Made by a program: the position numbers and the translations under genes. 64,000 nucleotides of DNA from UBA4416 sp038327195 (GTDB lineage Bacteria > Bacteroidota > Bacteroidia > B-17B0 > Aurantibacillaceae): contig JBBQKU010000004.1 in NCBI GenBank assembly GCA_038327195.1, positions 118,666 to 182,665 of the forward strand, given 5' to 3'. Shown piece after piece: positions 8,432 to 17,017 of the stretch (its first letter is position 1; every line of letters begins with the position of its first letter). The notes below the pieces were generated by a model that worked only from the letters and a program-made list of their open reading frames with translations, searched no databases and was not told the DNA's origin.

Positions 8432-8872
8432 TTAGTCTATTTTCAAGCAAGTTAAACCAGTATTTACGCTATCAGACATATCCAATAAATTTGTATTATA
8501 AAGCATTGATAAAAAATCCTTCTTTATATGTTTAAATTTATGGTGAGCTGGACATGGATTTAATTCGGAACATTTTTTTAAACCTAATACGCATTTATCC
8601 TGAATTATTTCGCCATCAATTGCATAAACAATATCAGATAATTTAATTTTTTTCATATTTTTTGTATCAATATGAAATCCACCACTTGGCCCTTTATAAG
8701 ACTTAATAACTCCACCCTTAACTAATAACTGCAATATTTTTGCAGTAAATGCTTCTGGCGAATCAATTTCTTTTGAAATATCTTTCAGGCAAGGACGAAC
8801 ATCATTCATTGACTGCTGGGCAACATAAATAGTTGCTCTAATTCCATATTCACATGCTTTTGTAAAATTCAT
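8432..8872 (-). CDS. Rrf2 family Fe-S transcription regulator (NsrR/IscR-like)
   Basis: About 146 residues from the ATG at 8872; a longer frame to 8908 adds 12 residues that are not family-like. The N-terminal winged helix begins MNFTKACEYGIRATIYVA, typical of Rrf2 proteins. Three cysteines with spacing C-x6-C-x5-C (CVLGLKKCSELNPC) near residues 94-107 match the cluster ligands of IscR and NsrR, so a redox- or NO-sensing Fe-S cluster is likely. The gene heads the nrdD-nrdG operon. A perfect 10-bp inverted repeat just upstream (8896-8923) is a candidate operator for autoregulation. Confidence 0.88.
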   Translation of the reverse strand: MNFTKACEYGIRATIYVAQQSMNDVRPCLKDISKEIDSPEAFTAKILQLLVKGGVIKSYKGPSGGFHIDTKNMKKIKLSDIVYAIDGEIIQDKCVLGLKKCSELNPCPAHHKFKHIKKDFLSMLYNTNLLDMSDSVNTGLTCLKID

Positions 8873-8876
8873 AAGC

Positions 8877-8923
8877 CAAATATAATTTAAGAAATCTAAT
8901 TCGGACATAGTTATCCGAATTAG
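8877..8923 (-). promoter_or_regulatory. rrf2-nrdD promoter with inverted-repeat operator
   Basis: The minus strand has TATATTTG (8884-8877), an exact TAnnTTTG -7 element just before the rrf2 ATG, which implies a leaderless or very short leader. Upstream lies CTAATTCGGA (8896-8905), an 8-base spacer, then TCCGAATTAG (8914-8923), a perfect 10-bp inverted repeat covering the -33 region. Its position fits repression by the Rrf2 protein. The repeat is seen directly; its role is inferred. Confidence 0.55.
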
Positions 8924-8973
8924 TTTTAAACAAGTTATTGTAAATATAATTAGTGATAAATTACCTTAAATAC

Positions 8974-9006
8974 ATGAACAATATCAATAACTATGATTTT
9001 GCTCAT
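8974..9006. promoter_or_regulatory. Two FNR/CRP-type boxes, rrf2/radical SAM divergent region
   Basis: ATGAACAATATCAA (8974-8987) and ATGATTTTGCTCAT (8993-9006) both have TGA-N6-TCA. The second box is centred 36.5 bp before the end of TAACCTTG (9029-9036), a one-mismatch -7 element for the plus-strand radical SAM gene. That promoter would start transcription about at the ATG at 9041. No -7 element at this spacing was found toward rrf2. Confidence 0.55.
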
Positions 9007-9040
9007 ATTATTCAATAATGAATTTGCGTAACCTTGTGGT

Positions 9041-9814
9041 ATGGCTATTTTATTTGATGATATCGTTTTTGGCCCCATAAAGAGTAGACGTTTCGGAGAT
9101 TCTTTGGGTATTAATCTATTGCCCCTCAAAAATAAGGTGTGTAATTTCAATTGTATATATTGTGAGTGTGGGTGGACAGATTTAAAATCCGTTAGCATAA
9201 CTTATTTTAATTACGAAGAAATAATAAGCGCCATTGAAAAACGTTTTAACGAAATTTCTGATAACAAAACGCCTATTGATTGTATTACTTTTGCAGGAAA
9301 CGGAGAGCCGACAATGCATCCCGATTTTGCAAAAATAATAGACCAAGTAATTATTTTACGTGATAAAATTCTTCCAGGAATTAAAATTACAGTATTGTCA
9401 AACTCTGCATTATTAGGAAACAAAAAAGTTTTTGAAGCGTTACTAAAAATTGATTTAAGAGTTTTGAAATTAGACGCTGGAAGTGATGATCTATTTATGA
9501 AAATTGATAAACCATTATCTTCAAAAAAATTGAGTTGGTATATTGAAAAATTAAAACAATTTAATGGAAACTTAATTATTCAAACCATTTTTTTAAAAGG
9601 AATGCATGAGGGAGTTTATATTGATAACTCAACAGATGAAGAAATAAAAAAATGGATTAACGTATTAAAAGAAATTAATCCAAAATCTGTTATGATATAC
9701 ACAATTGATAGAGAAACTCCTGCTAAAGATTTAGAGAAAATTTCGATTGAAAAATTAAACTCGATATCAGAGCTTGTAAATTTACAAGGAATTAAGGCAC
9801 AAGTTTATTCATAA
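9041..9814 (+). CDS. Radical SAM protein
   Basis: A 257-residue radical SAM enzyme with CNFNCIYC (34-41) holding the 4Fe-4S cluster, preceded by a GINLLPLKNK segment. A further CECGW follows the motif, and a GNGEPTMHP strand matches the usual glycine-rich SAM-binding stretch. It resembles the COG0731-like group whose substrates are mostly unknown. It is expressed away from the rrf2 operon and sits behind two FNR-type boxes. The PPOX-like gene follows 13 bases later, so the two probably form an operon. The substrate cannot be told from the sequence. Confidence 0.85.
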   Translation: MAILFDDIVFGPIKSRRFGDSLGINLLPLKNKVCNFNCIYCECGWTDLKSVSITYFNYEEIISAIEKRFNEISDNKTPIDCITFAGNGEPTMHPDFAKIIDQVIILRDKILPGIKITVLSNSALLGNKKVFEALLKIDLRVLKLDAGSDDLFMKIDKPLSSKKLSWYIEKLKQFNGNLIIQTIFLKGMHEGVYIDNSTDEEIKKWINVLKEINPKSVMIYTIDRETPAKDLEKISIEKLNSISELVNLQGIKAQVYS

Positions 9815-9827
9815 AAAAAACTTCACA

Positions 9828-10259
9828 ATGTCAACAATTCAAAACAATATTAAAATATTTTTGAATTCCAATAAAATTTCAACAGTATGTTTTGTTGATA
9901 ATAATGCAAACCCTTATTGCATTAATTGTTTTTATGTATTTGATGAAATAAATAATTGTTTAATTTTTAAATCATCTTTAGGCACAACACATCATGAATT
10001 TATAAAACCATCAGAATATGTATCAGGAACTATATTACCAAATAACATAGATACATTAAATATTAAAGGATTACAATTTACAGCCAAGCTGATGAGTAGG
10101 AATGAAGTAGATGATTTAAAAATAAGTTTTAAATATTTAAAAAAATATCCAATGAGTATGGCAATTACTGGTTATATATGGGCGGCAAAATTAGAGTTTA
10201 TAAAATTAACCGATAATAGCTTAGGCTTTGGCAATAAAGCTACTTGGAGTGCTAAATAA
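9828..10259 (+). CDS. Pyridoxamine 5'-phosphate oxidase-like flavin-binding protein
   Basis: A 143-residue protein with the split-barrel pattern of the PNPOx-like FMN-binding family: an N-terminal helix, ISTVCFVDNNANPYCINCFYV as first strands, then SSLGTTHHEFI and an ITGYIWAAKLEFIKL strand near the C-terminus. Short members of this family bind FMN, haem or F420, and function varies. It follows the radical SAM gene by 13 bases and likely shares its anaerobic promoter. The family assignment is by pattern; the specific reaction is unknown. Confidence 0.65.
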   Translation: MSTIQNNIKIFLNSNKISTVCFVDNNANPYCINCFYVFDEINNCLIFKSSLGTTHHEFIKPSEYVSGTILPNNIDTLNIKGLQFTAKLMSRNEVDDLKISFKYLKKYPMSMAITGYIWAAKLEFIKLTDNSLGFGNKATWSAK

Positions 10260-10270
10260 GCAACGTTTGT

Positions 10271-10453
10271 TTATGCAAAAACAATAATAGCAAACAACAT
10301 ACAAATGCCAAAAATGTATGAAATAAAAATTGTTGCTAACCCGAATACGTGGTGCTTTTTTCCACTAAACCCTTTTCCATTTATATAAAATCCAAGCCCT
10401 ACACAAACAACAATCCAAAATAATCCTAATAAAATATAATAAAATAATTCCAT
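10271..10453 (-). CDS. Small two-helix membrane protein
   Basis: Sixty residues with two hydrophobic helices (about 3-25 and 38-60) joined by a basic loop, NGKGFSGKKHH. It lies 6 bases after the proline dehydrogenase gene and is the last gene of the acyl-CoA synthetase-norC-norB operon. I do not recognise a family. The clean reading frame and operon position support a real gene. Confidence 0.5.
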   Translation of the reverse strand: MELFYYILLGLFWIVVCVGLGFYINGKGFSGKKHHVFGLATIFISYIFGICMLFAIIVFA

Positions 10454-10459
10454 TTTATA

Positions 10460-11638
10460 TTATTTAGTTTTTCTTCTTAAAATTTCAGTTTTTAATCTTC
10501 TTAACTCATCATTTATTTGCCCGTTGATAGAGGTATTTTCCTCTGATCTTCTTATTAAATAAGGAATCGCTTTTTTAACTTCACCATAAGGCAAATATTT
10601 TGACACACTAAATCCATTAGCTGCCAAATTAAAAGTAATACCATCACACATCCCGAACAATTGAGAAAATCTTACTTTGCTCTTCGCATCTTTTATATCG
10701 TGAGTTTTTATATAATCAATTGCTAATTGCGTGCTCTTATAATTATGAGATGCAATACAAGTAGAAACATACGCGCTATTACTCAAACATATTTCAACCG
10801 CTTTATTAAATGATTGATCTGTTCCTTCTTTCGTATCAAATACCGGCGATTCTCTATTTTCTTTTAATGCAGCTTCACGTTCCTTTTCAACATAAGCACC
10901 TCTAACTAATTTTATTCCAGGTATATATTGTTTTTGCTTAGCAACCATTATTTGATTTTCTAAATAACTAACTCTATCTTTTAAATACATTTGCAGTGTA
11001 TTAAATACAATAACAGATTCTTTATTATATTTTTCCATCATCTGCTCTACTATTAAATCTATAATATCCTGCATACACCTATCTTCTGCATCAATATATA
11101 CAATCACATTGTGTTGTTTTGCAGCTGAACAAATCAAATCAATTCGTATATATAACTTGTCAAAACGGGGTTTCAAATAAGCAGCTTCCGGAAATTTCCT
11201 TGCATTACACTTAGTTAAAAAATCAGGATCTTCTAAACCAGTAATTTTTATACTAACATAATTATTCGGACATTCTTTTCCTAAACGAATGATGTTTGAG
11301 ATAATAATATTTGTGTTATTCTCAAAAGCAGATTCAATTTTTTCTCCTTCAGATACATAGTCTAATACTGATTTTACGTGATATTCTTCTAAGAATTTTA
11401 TTAAACCAAATGCCTCATCAATAGTTTCTCCAGCAATAAATAATTTAAATATGGTTTTTTTAATAACTGCTTTAAATGGTAAATTATATTTTACAATTCC
11501 ATTAGCACAAGCTTTTAGCAATTTTAATAATGTTGGCTTTTGTAATGTTTTAAATATTAAATACGTGAGTTTTAAATCGCTGTCTTTTTTATAGCGAAAT
11601 GCTACTTTTAAATCTTCTAAATTAACTGAGTTGTTCAT
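10460..11638 (-). CDS. Proline dehydrogenase
   Basis: A 392-residue single-domain proline dehydrogenase (FAD-dependent; oxidises L-proline to pyrroline-5-carboxylate and passes electrons to quinone). The family signatures are visible: IPGIKLVRGAYVEKE in the barrel, FSQLFGMCDGITFNLA, and YLIRRSEEN near the C-terminus, where the paired Arg and the Glu hold proline. It has no aldehyde dehydrogenase domain. The gene overlaps norB by 17 bases, so proline oxidation seems to be expressed together with NO reduction, perhaps as an electron source for respiration. Confidence 0.92.
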   Translation of the reverse strand: MNNSVNLEDLKVAFRYKKDSDLKLTYLIFKTLQKPTLLKLLKACANGIVKYNLPFKAVIKKTIFKLFIAGETIDEAFGLIKFLEEYHVKSVLDYVSEGEKIESAFENNTNIIISNIIRLGKECPNNYVSIKITGLEDPDFLTKCNARKFPEAAYLKPRFDKLYIRIDLICSAAKQHNVIVYIDAEDRCMQDIIDLIVEQMMEKYNKESVIVFNTLQMYLKDRVSYLENQIMVAKQKQYIPGIKLVRGAYVEKEREAALKENRESPVFDTKEGTDQSFNKAVEICLSNSAYVSTCIASHNYKSTQLAIDYIKTHDIKDAKSKVRFSQLFGMCDGITFNLAANGFSVSKYLPYGEVKKAIPYLIRRSEENTSINGQINDELRRLKTEILRRKTK

Positions 11639-12992
11639 GATTCGTAATTATTTGATGATCTTTAATACTATGTGATGCGTTTCTTAATAGTTTGATGGCT
11701 AATGCTAAGAATGATAGGAACAAACCAATGCCCGCAATAACAAAAACAACAAAATAAGGATGTAACGATTCCATCATTTTCGAATAACTACTTTGATGTT
11801 CGCTCAATTGCCAAATGCCTTTTTTTATTCCTGCTGCATTGAGTGATAAGAAAAAAACTAAGAGACTTCCTTGCAACATCCAAAAAACAAAATTTAGTCG
11901 TTTAGATGGCTTGACTTCTTTATACATATTTGGTTTCAAAAACTCGAAACAAGCGGCAAACAAAATCATGCTATTTATCCCGATAGTTGTTCCCATTGAA
12001 TGTGCAACGGTAACATGCGTTCCGTGAGTGTAAATATTAATAGCTGGTATGGATAAGAAAATTGCTTGCGTCATATTAATAAAAACCCAAACATCTGCAG
12101 CCATTAAAAATTTATAAGGGAAATAATGGTAATGCTTTTGCACATCACTCACTGCTCCCTTCCAATTGTAAACGATTTTAGCAAAAAATATCCATTCCGT
12201 CATACTAACAATATATCCGATGTATCTAATATATTTCTCAGTTGGCAGTGTATAAATATGATGACCCCAATTAAACATTAAATTAAACAAGCCTAAAAAA
12301 TACATCGCAAATGCTAAATTATTTCTTCCAACTTTTTTTGAACCAGAAATTTTATCCATTAAAAAGAAAGCAGTGCCGTACAACATCTGATTCCATGAGC
12401 CAACTAATGAGCCATTCACTTTCCATTGAATAGTCATGTCGGTAATAAAGTGCTCTCTAAAATAGGGAAATAGCCATAAATAATTTTCAGTAAACGTGAA
12501 AAGAAAAAACACAAGCCCTGTAAGCCACATCCACATATAAACAGGCCATTTTCTAACTTTAGTAATGTGCGAATAAAAATTTACGATAAATAAAATCCAT
12601 GCAAGAGCAATTGGCAAGGCCCAAAATGGATTAAATTCCCAATATTCTCTTCCGCCAAATTGATGTGTAAAATAAGATATAAAAATTCCGATGATTGCTA
12701 CAATCCATAATATCCATTGAACAATGGCAATTCTATTTGTTACAACTCTTTTAGTCACAACTCTTAATCCATTATAAACACAACCTGTGGCGCCCAAAAT
12801 AATCCAAAACATTGCTGATGAAACATGCAAAGGCCTTAATGAAGTAAAGCCTAATTCATCTTTCAAAAAATCAGGATAAAGGTAAATGAAAGCAGCTAAA
12901 AGTCCGAAGCTTAATCCCAATAGTAACATTAAGATGGCAGTCATTAAAAATAGATTTCCAATATTAAATTTACTTAGTTTCATGAGTTTCAA
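11622..12992 (-). CDS. norB: NorB-like haem-copper nitric oxide reductase subunit, unusual ligands
   Basis: A 456-residue protein with twelve hydrophobic segments that aligns along its length with cNOR NorB: H56 (low-spin haem b), GREYWEF (115-120), H244/H245 in WGHHIY, E266 in SMTEW and H331 in YTHGTHVTVAH. By-eye alignment to Pseudomonas NorB gives a constant offset of 14 through the core. In it FeB ligand H207 becomes N193, E211 becomes V197 and E215 becomes N201, while H258/H259/E280 are kept. The second low-spin haem ligand (H349) is M333. It may belong to a non-canonical NOR family or act differently. It overlaps norC by 23 bases, and the NorC partner supports a NOR-type complex in the inner membrane. 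Confidence 0.82.
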   Translation of the reverse strand: MKLMKLSKFNIGNLFLMTAILMLLLGLSFGLLAAFIYLYPDFLKDELGFTSLRPLHVSSAMFWIILGATGCVYNGLRVVTKRVVTNRIAIVQWILWIVAIIGIFISYFTHQFGGREYWEFNPFWALPIALAWILFIVNFYSHITKVRKWPVYMWMWLTGLVFFLFTFTENYLWLFPYFREHFITDMTIQWKVNGSLVGSWNQMLYGTAFFLMDKISGSKKVGRNNLAFAMYFLGLFNLMFNWGHHIYTLPTEKYIRYIGYIVSMTEWIFFAKIVYNWKGAVSDVQKHYHYFPYKFLMAADVWVFINMTQAIFLSIPAINIYTHGTHVTVAHSMGTTIGINSMILFAACFEFLKPNMYKEVKPSKRLNFVFWMLQGSLLVFFLSLNAAGIKKGIWQLSEHQSSYSKMMESLHPYFVVFVIAGIGLFLSFLALAIKLLRNASHSIKDHQIITNHEQLS

Positions 12993-13392
12993 TCATACCA
13001 AAATTAGTTCTCGCAAAAGATCTAGGGTCGGCATTTCCACTAGCATCCGTAGATTTTAAAAATTCTATTAACTCTTGCATTTCGTTTTCAGATAAATTAA
13101 AAGCTGGCATTTGCTTTGTTCCTGTTTTAACCATGGCTCTAAGCAACGCTTCTCCTTTTTGCGGCTTAGAAATAAGATTAGTTAAATCGGGTCCTAAATA
13201 ACCACCTAAACTATATAATTGATGACAACTTTGGCAATTATTATTTTGCCATACTAACCGTCCTTTAGCAGCTATATCTTTATTATATTTCGTATTATCA
13301 TTTACAGATAATGGTTGCAGATAAATACTAAATGAATACATCAGAAAAAGTGTACTCAGGATAAAAAAAGTATGACGCGCTTTTAATTTCAT
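12970..13392 (-). CDS. norC: NorC-like membrane-anchored cytochrome c
   Basis: A 140-residue monohaem cytochrome c with an N-terminal membrane anchor (about 8-26) and CQSCH (53-57) as haem site. GKRLVW-type residues before the haem (GRLVWQNNNCQSCH), GGYLGPDLTN after it and KQMPAF with likely ligand M95 match NorC, which feeds electrons to NorB. It overlaps the upstream synthetase gene by 4 bases (ATGA) and norB by 23 bases, so the three are translationally coupled. Confidence 0.88.
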   Translation of the reverse strand: MKLKARHTFFILSTLFLMYSFSIYLQPLSVNDNTKYNKDIAAKGRLVWQNNNCQSCHQLYSLGGYLGPDLTNLISKPQKGEALLRAMVKTGTKQMPAFNLSENEMQELIEFLKSTDASGNADPRSFARTNFGMIETHETK

Positions 13393-15437
13393 TTTTCAAT
13401 TCTTATTCTTGCATCCACGGCCATTACTGTTTCCATATTTGCTTTAAACGGATTGATATCTAATTCTGCAATTTCAGGAGCTATATTTACTAAAGAAGCA
13501 ATTCGCATAATTGCATCAGCATACAATGCTTCATTTACTCCTTTTATATTTCTATATCCTTTAATTATTTCATACCCTTTTAATGATTGAATCATTCTTA
13601 ATGTTTCATCTTTATTTAAAGGTGCAATTCCATAAGAAATATCATGCAATACTTCCACAAAAATACCACCCAAGCCTGCTAAAATTAAATGCCCAAAATT
13701 ACCTTGTTTTACTGCGCCACAATACAATTCAATTCCTTCTACCATTGGCTGAATAATAACACCCATTGATTCTGGTATGTTCATCATTCTTTCAAACTCT
13801 CTTTTTAAAAATTCCGAATCAATTATATTTAAAGACACACCATTTACTTCTGTTTTATGAACTGGACCTAACACCTTCATAACAACTGGATATTTAATCT
13901 TTGGTAGAATTAAATTTAAGCTATCTAAAGAATCACATTTAAATTCCTGAACCATATTAATACCACAAGCTGAAAGTAATTCGTGACATTGATTAACAGA
14001 CAGATAACCATTAGAGGCTTGATTAATAATTCCTCTTATGGTAGCGGTTTCCATATCCATAAGATGTGTCATTCCAAAAGTTGGTTTGGGACAATTGAAA
14101 ACATGAGGCAATGCCCTACCCACTACTAATTCGTCTGAAAAATTGATATGACCATTTAATAAAAAATCGTTAATTTCATTTTTTGCATTTATTAAAGACG
14201 GAAGAATTGGGAAAATTGTTTTTTTACAAGTCTTCATTTTGTTATTTAAAACCTCATAAGCATCTTTCACATTAAATAAGCCCGGGCTTCCAAAAACAAC
14301 AATAATAGAATCAATTTCATCCAGACCTTCACAAAAATCAATAATCAATCCTAATTGTTCTGCCGTTCCTGTTGCCAAAAAATCAATAGGATTTGCAACA
14401 GAAGAACCAGCATTTAATTTTGATAATAAAACTTTAGATTTATCTTCATTTATAAATGGAACTTCCATACCTCTGCTACAAAGTGCATCCGTAAGCATAA
14501 CTGCCGAACCACCAGCATGAGTAATAATTGCAACCCGTTTGCCTACAACTTCTTTGCTTTGTAAAACACATCCAACCGAAATTAACTCATCTCTACCACT
14601 ACAATAAATAATACCTGCTTTATTAAATAAAGCTCTGATAACAATATCCGAAGTTGCTAAAGCGCCAGTATGAGAAGTAGCTGCCCTTCCTCCTTCTGCA
14701 GAATACCCAGATTTTATTGCTGCTATTTTACAACCTTTTCTAATTAATGAAGAAGCATGTTTCATTAACTTAACAGGATTGTTAATGCTTTCCATATATA
14801 ATAGTTTTACCCTTGGACTATTTTCATTAAAATTTAAATCCATGTATTCTAAAATATCTTCAGCAGAAATTTGAGATGCATTTCCAATCGAATAGATGTT
14901 AGAAAAACTTAAACCTGTTGAAATAGCAGCTTCCATAATAAAAACAGCAGTTGCGCCCGAACTAGAAATTAACTCGCAACCGTTAGGATTAAATGTTGGA
15001 ATTGGTGTAGTAAAAACTCCTTTATAGTTTTCGTTAATTACACCTATACAATTTGGGCCTATTAAACATGCGTTGTTTTTTGTTATTAAAACAACAATTT
15101 CTTTCTCTAATTTTTTTCCTTCTTCACCAGCTTCACCAAAACCAGATGAGTAAACAATAAATGCTTTTGTATTATTTTTTAATAATATAGTTATCGCATC
15201 TAAACATTGATTTGCGGGAATTGCTAGAATAGCTAAATCAACATGAGGCAAATTATCGATATGTGATATATGTTCTACACCTTCAAGATTAAGACTATTA
15301 GGATTTACACCATATATTTTCCCATTAAATCCACCTTGAACTAAATTAATTAAAACTTTACCACCAGGTTTTGAAGGTTGGCTTGATGCTCCAATTACTG
15401 CAATACTTTTGGGTGCTATGAGTGCTTTATTAATCAT
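13389..15437 (-). CDS. Acyl-CoA synthetase (NDP-forming), fused alpha-beta type
   Basis: A 682-residue ADP-forming acyl-CoA synthetase that interconverts acyl-CoA plus ADP and phosphate with the acid plus ATP. It has a CoA-binding Rossmann domain (1-130; IAVIGASSQPSKPGG), ligase domains (about 150-460) with the phosphohistidine in SHTGAL (H256), and a C-terminal ATP-grasp domain (about 470-682; YPVVMKVLGPVHKTEVNGV). All three parts are intact. It is the first gene of the operon with norC, norB and proline dehydrogenase. Amino-acid or acetate energy metabolism could thus be linked to NO reduction. The substrate (acetyl-, propionyl- or aryl-CoA) is not evident. The 186-base region before it has no TGA-N6-TCA box. 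Confidence 0.88.
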   Translation of the reverse strand: MINKALIAPKSIAVIGASSQPSKPGGKVLINLVQGGFNGKIYGVNPNSLNLEGVEHISHIDNLPHVDLAILAIPANQCLDAITILLKNNTKAFIVYSSGFGEAGEEGKKLEKEIVVLITKNNACLIGPNCIGVINENYKGVFTTPIPTFNPNGCELISSSGATAVFIMEAAISTGLSFSNIYSIGNASQISAEDILEYMDLNFNENSPRVKLLYMESINNPVKLMKHASSLIRKGCKIAAIKSGYSAEGGRAATSHTGALATSDIVIRALFNKAGIIYCSGRDELISVGCVLQSKEVVGKRVAIITHAGGSAVMLTDALCSRGMEVPFINEDKSKVLLSKLNAGSSVANPIDFLATGTAEQLGLIIDFCEGLDEIDSIIVVFGSPGLFNVKDAYEVLNNKMKTCKKTIFPILPSLINAKNEINDFLLNGHINFSDELVVGRALPHVFNCPKPTFGMTHLMDMETATIRGIINQASNGYLSVNQCHELLSACGINMVQEFKCDSLDSLNLILPKIKYPVVMKVLGPVHKTEVNGVSLNIIDSEFLKREFERMMNIPESMGVIIQPMVEGIELYCGAVKQGNFGHLILAGLGGIFVEVLHDISYGIAPLNKDETLRMIQSLKGYEIIKGYRNIKGVNEALYADAIMRIASLVNIAPEIAELDINPFKANMETVMAVDARIRIEK

Positions 15438-15623
15438 TTACTATTAAGAATAAGATACTAATTATGAAAAAAATTACGTTTGAATATAATTTAATTATGG
15501 AACGCAGGCGTTGTTGATTCTTATGTTTAAATGTGATTTTTTATATCTCGACTCCCATCGATATTATATTTTTTCAATTCAACATTTTTATGACACCAAC
15601 ATTCCATTCTTATATTTTAAGAT

Positions 15624-17006
15624 TTAAAGTTTGACAAATTTAGCTTGAAAAAATCTTAAGTATTTAGGCTCATAAATCATTTTTAAACCTTTAATAGCTT
15701 TTCTTCTATCATACACAGCAGCCGCAGATTCAGCAATTACATCCATGTGAGCTTGAGTATATACCCTTCTAGGAATCGTAAATCTAACTAACTCTAATTT
15801 TGGATAATAATTTTCTCCGTTTGATTTTCTTCCTGCCGATACAATTCCTCGTTCCATTGTTCTAACACCAGAATCAATATACATTTCTGCTGCTAAAGTT
15901 TGAGCAGGGAATTGGTCTTGTGTTAAGTGTGGTAAAAATGCTTTTGCATCAACAAATATTCCGTGTCCACCAATTGGTTGAACAATAGGGATATTATATT
16001 CCATCATTTTATGACCTAAATATTCTACTTGTCCAACACGAGCATGTTGATGATTATCGTCTAAACTTTCTTCAATACCAAGAGCAATTGCTTCCATGTC
16101 TCTTCCTGCTAATCCACCATACGTGTGAAGTCCTTCATAAACAACAACTAAATTCCTTGCTTCTTCATAAACGTCCCATTCATTTGTAGCTAAAAATCCA
16201 CCAATATTTACCAATGCATCTTTTTTAGCACTCATAGTTGCGCCATCAGTTAATGAGCAAATTTCTAAAACAATTTGTTTTATCGTTTTTTTCTCATAGC
16301 CTTTTTCTCTTTGTTGAATAAAATATGCATTCTCCGCAACACGTGTCATATCATGAATCACGCGTATTTTATGTTTTTTAGTATAAGCTCTTAATTCTTT
16401 TAAATTAGCCATACTTATAGGTTGGCCTCCGGCTAAATTTACATTAGTAGCAATGCTTATATATGCAATTTTTTTTGCGCCATATTTTTTTACAACTTTT
16501 TCTAATTTTGCAAAATCCACATTTCCTTTAAATTGGTGTTGACTTAATGGGTCGTGCGCTTCATCAATAATAATATCCGTGAAAGTGCCACCAGCCAACT
16601 CTTGGTGTAAACGAGTTGTAGTAAAATACATGTTGCCAGGTACGATATCTCCTTTTTTAATTAATATTTTTGATAAAATATTTTCAGCAGCTCTACCTTG
16701 ATGAGTTGGAATTACGTATTTGTATCCGTAATATTTCATAATAGCAGCTTCCATTTTATAGTAACTTTTGCTGCCGGCATACGCCTCATCGCCAGTCATA
16801 AAAGCACCCCATTGCCTATCACTCATTGAATTAGTGCCACTATCTGTTAGTAAATCAATATAAACATCTTCAGATTTTAAAAGAAAAGTATTAAATCCAG
16901 CTTCTTTTATAGCTTTAACGCGTTCTGGTTTAGTAGTCATTTTTAATAACTCAACCATTTTCATTTTATAGGGCTCAGCCCATGATCTTTTATTTATAGT
17001 TTTCAT
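15624..17006 (-). CDS. tpl: Tyrosine phenol-lyase
   Basis: A 460-residue PLP enzyme of the beta-eliminating lyase family that splits L-tyrosine into phenol, pyruvate and ammonia. The PLP lysine is in SAKKD (K261/K262). Two positions separate this from tryptophanase: R386 in VRTMERGIVSAGR corresponds to R381 of Citrobacter enzyme, and T129 in MYFTTTR to T124, both of which serve phenol recognition (from memory). The neighbouring paralogue has Ile and Asp there. It starts 11 bases after tnaA stops, so the pair is one transcript. End of operon; no clear terminator follows. Confidence 0.88.
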   Translation of the reverse strand: MKTINKRSWAEPYKMKMVELLKMTTKPERVKAIKEAGFNTFLLKSEDVYIDLLTDSGTNSMSDRQWGAFMTGDEAYAGSKSYYKMEAAIMKYYGYKYVIPTHQGRAAENILSKILIKKGDIVPGNMYFTTTRLHQELAGGTFTDIIIDEAHDPLSQHQFKGNVDFAKLEKVVKKYGAKKIAYISIATNVNLAGGQPISMANLKELRAYTKKHKIRVIHDMTRVAENAYFIQQREKGYEKKTIKQIVLEICSLTDGATMSAKKDALVNIGGFLATNEWDVYEEARNLVVVYEGLHTYGGLAGRDMEAIALGIEESLDDNHQHARVGQVEYLGHKMMEYNIPIVQPIGGHGIFVDAKAFLPHLTQDQFPAQTLAAEMYIDSGVRTMERGIVSAGRKSNGENYYPKLELVRFTIPRRVYTQAHMDVIAESAAAVYDRRKAIKGLKMIYEPKYLRFFQAKFVKL

Positions 17007-17017
17007 ATAGTTATATT

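Noticed and set aside
13584..13594. TGA-N5-TCA as a norC operator
   Set aside because: Wrong spacing by one base and inside the acyl-CoA synthetase coding sequence.
15500..15600. Imperfect hairpin ATATCTCGAC...ATCGATAT after tpl as a terminator
   Set aside because: The stem has a bulge and no T run follows on the tpl strand.
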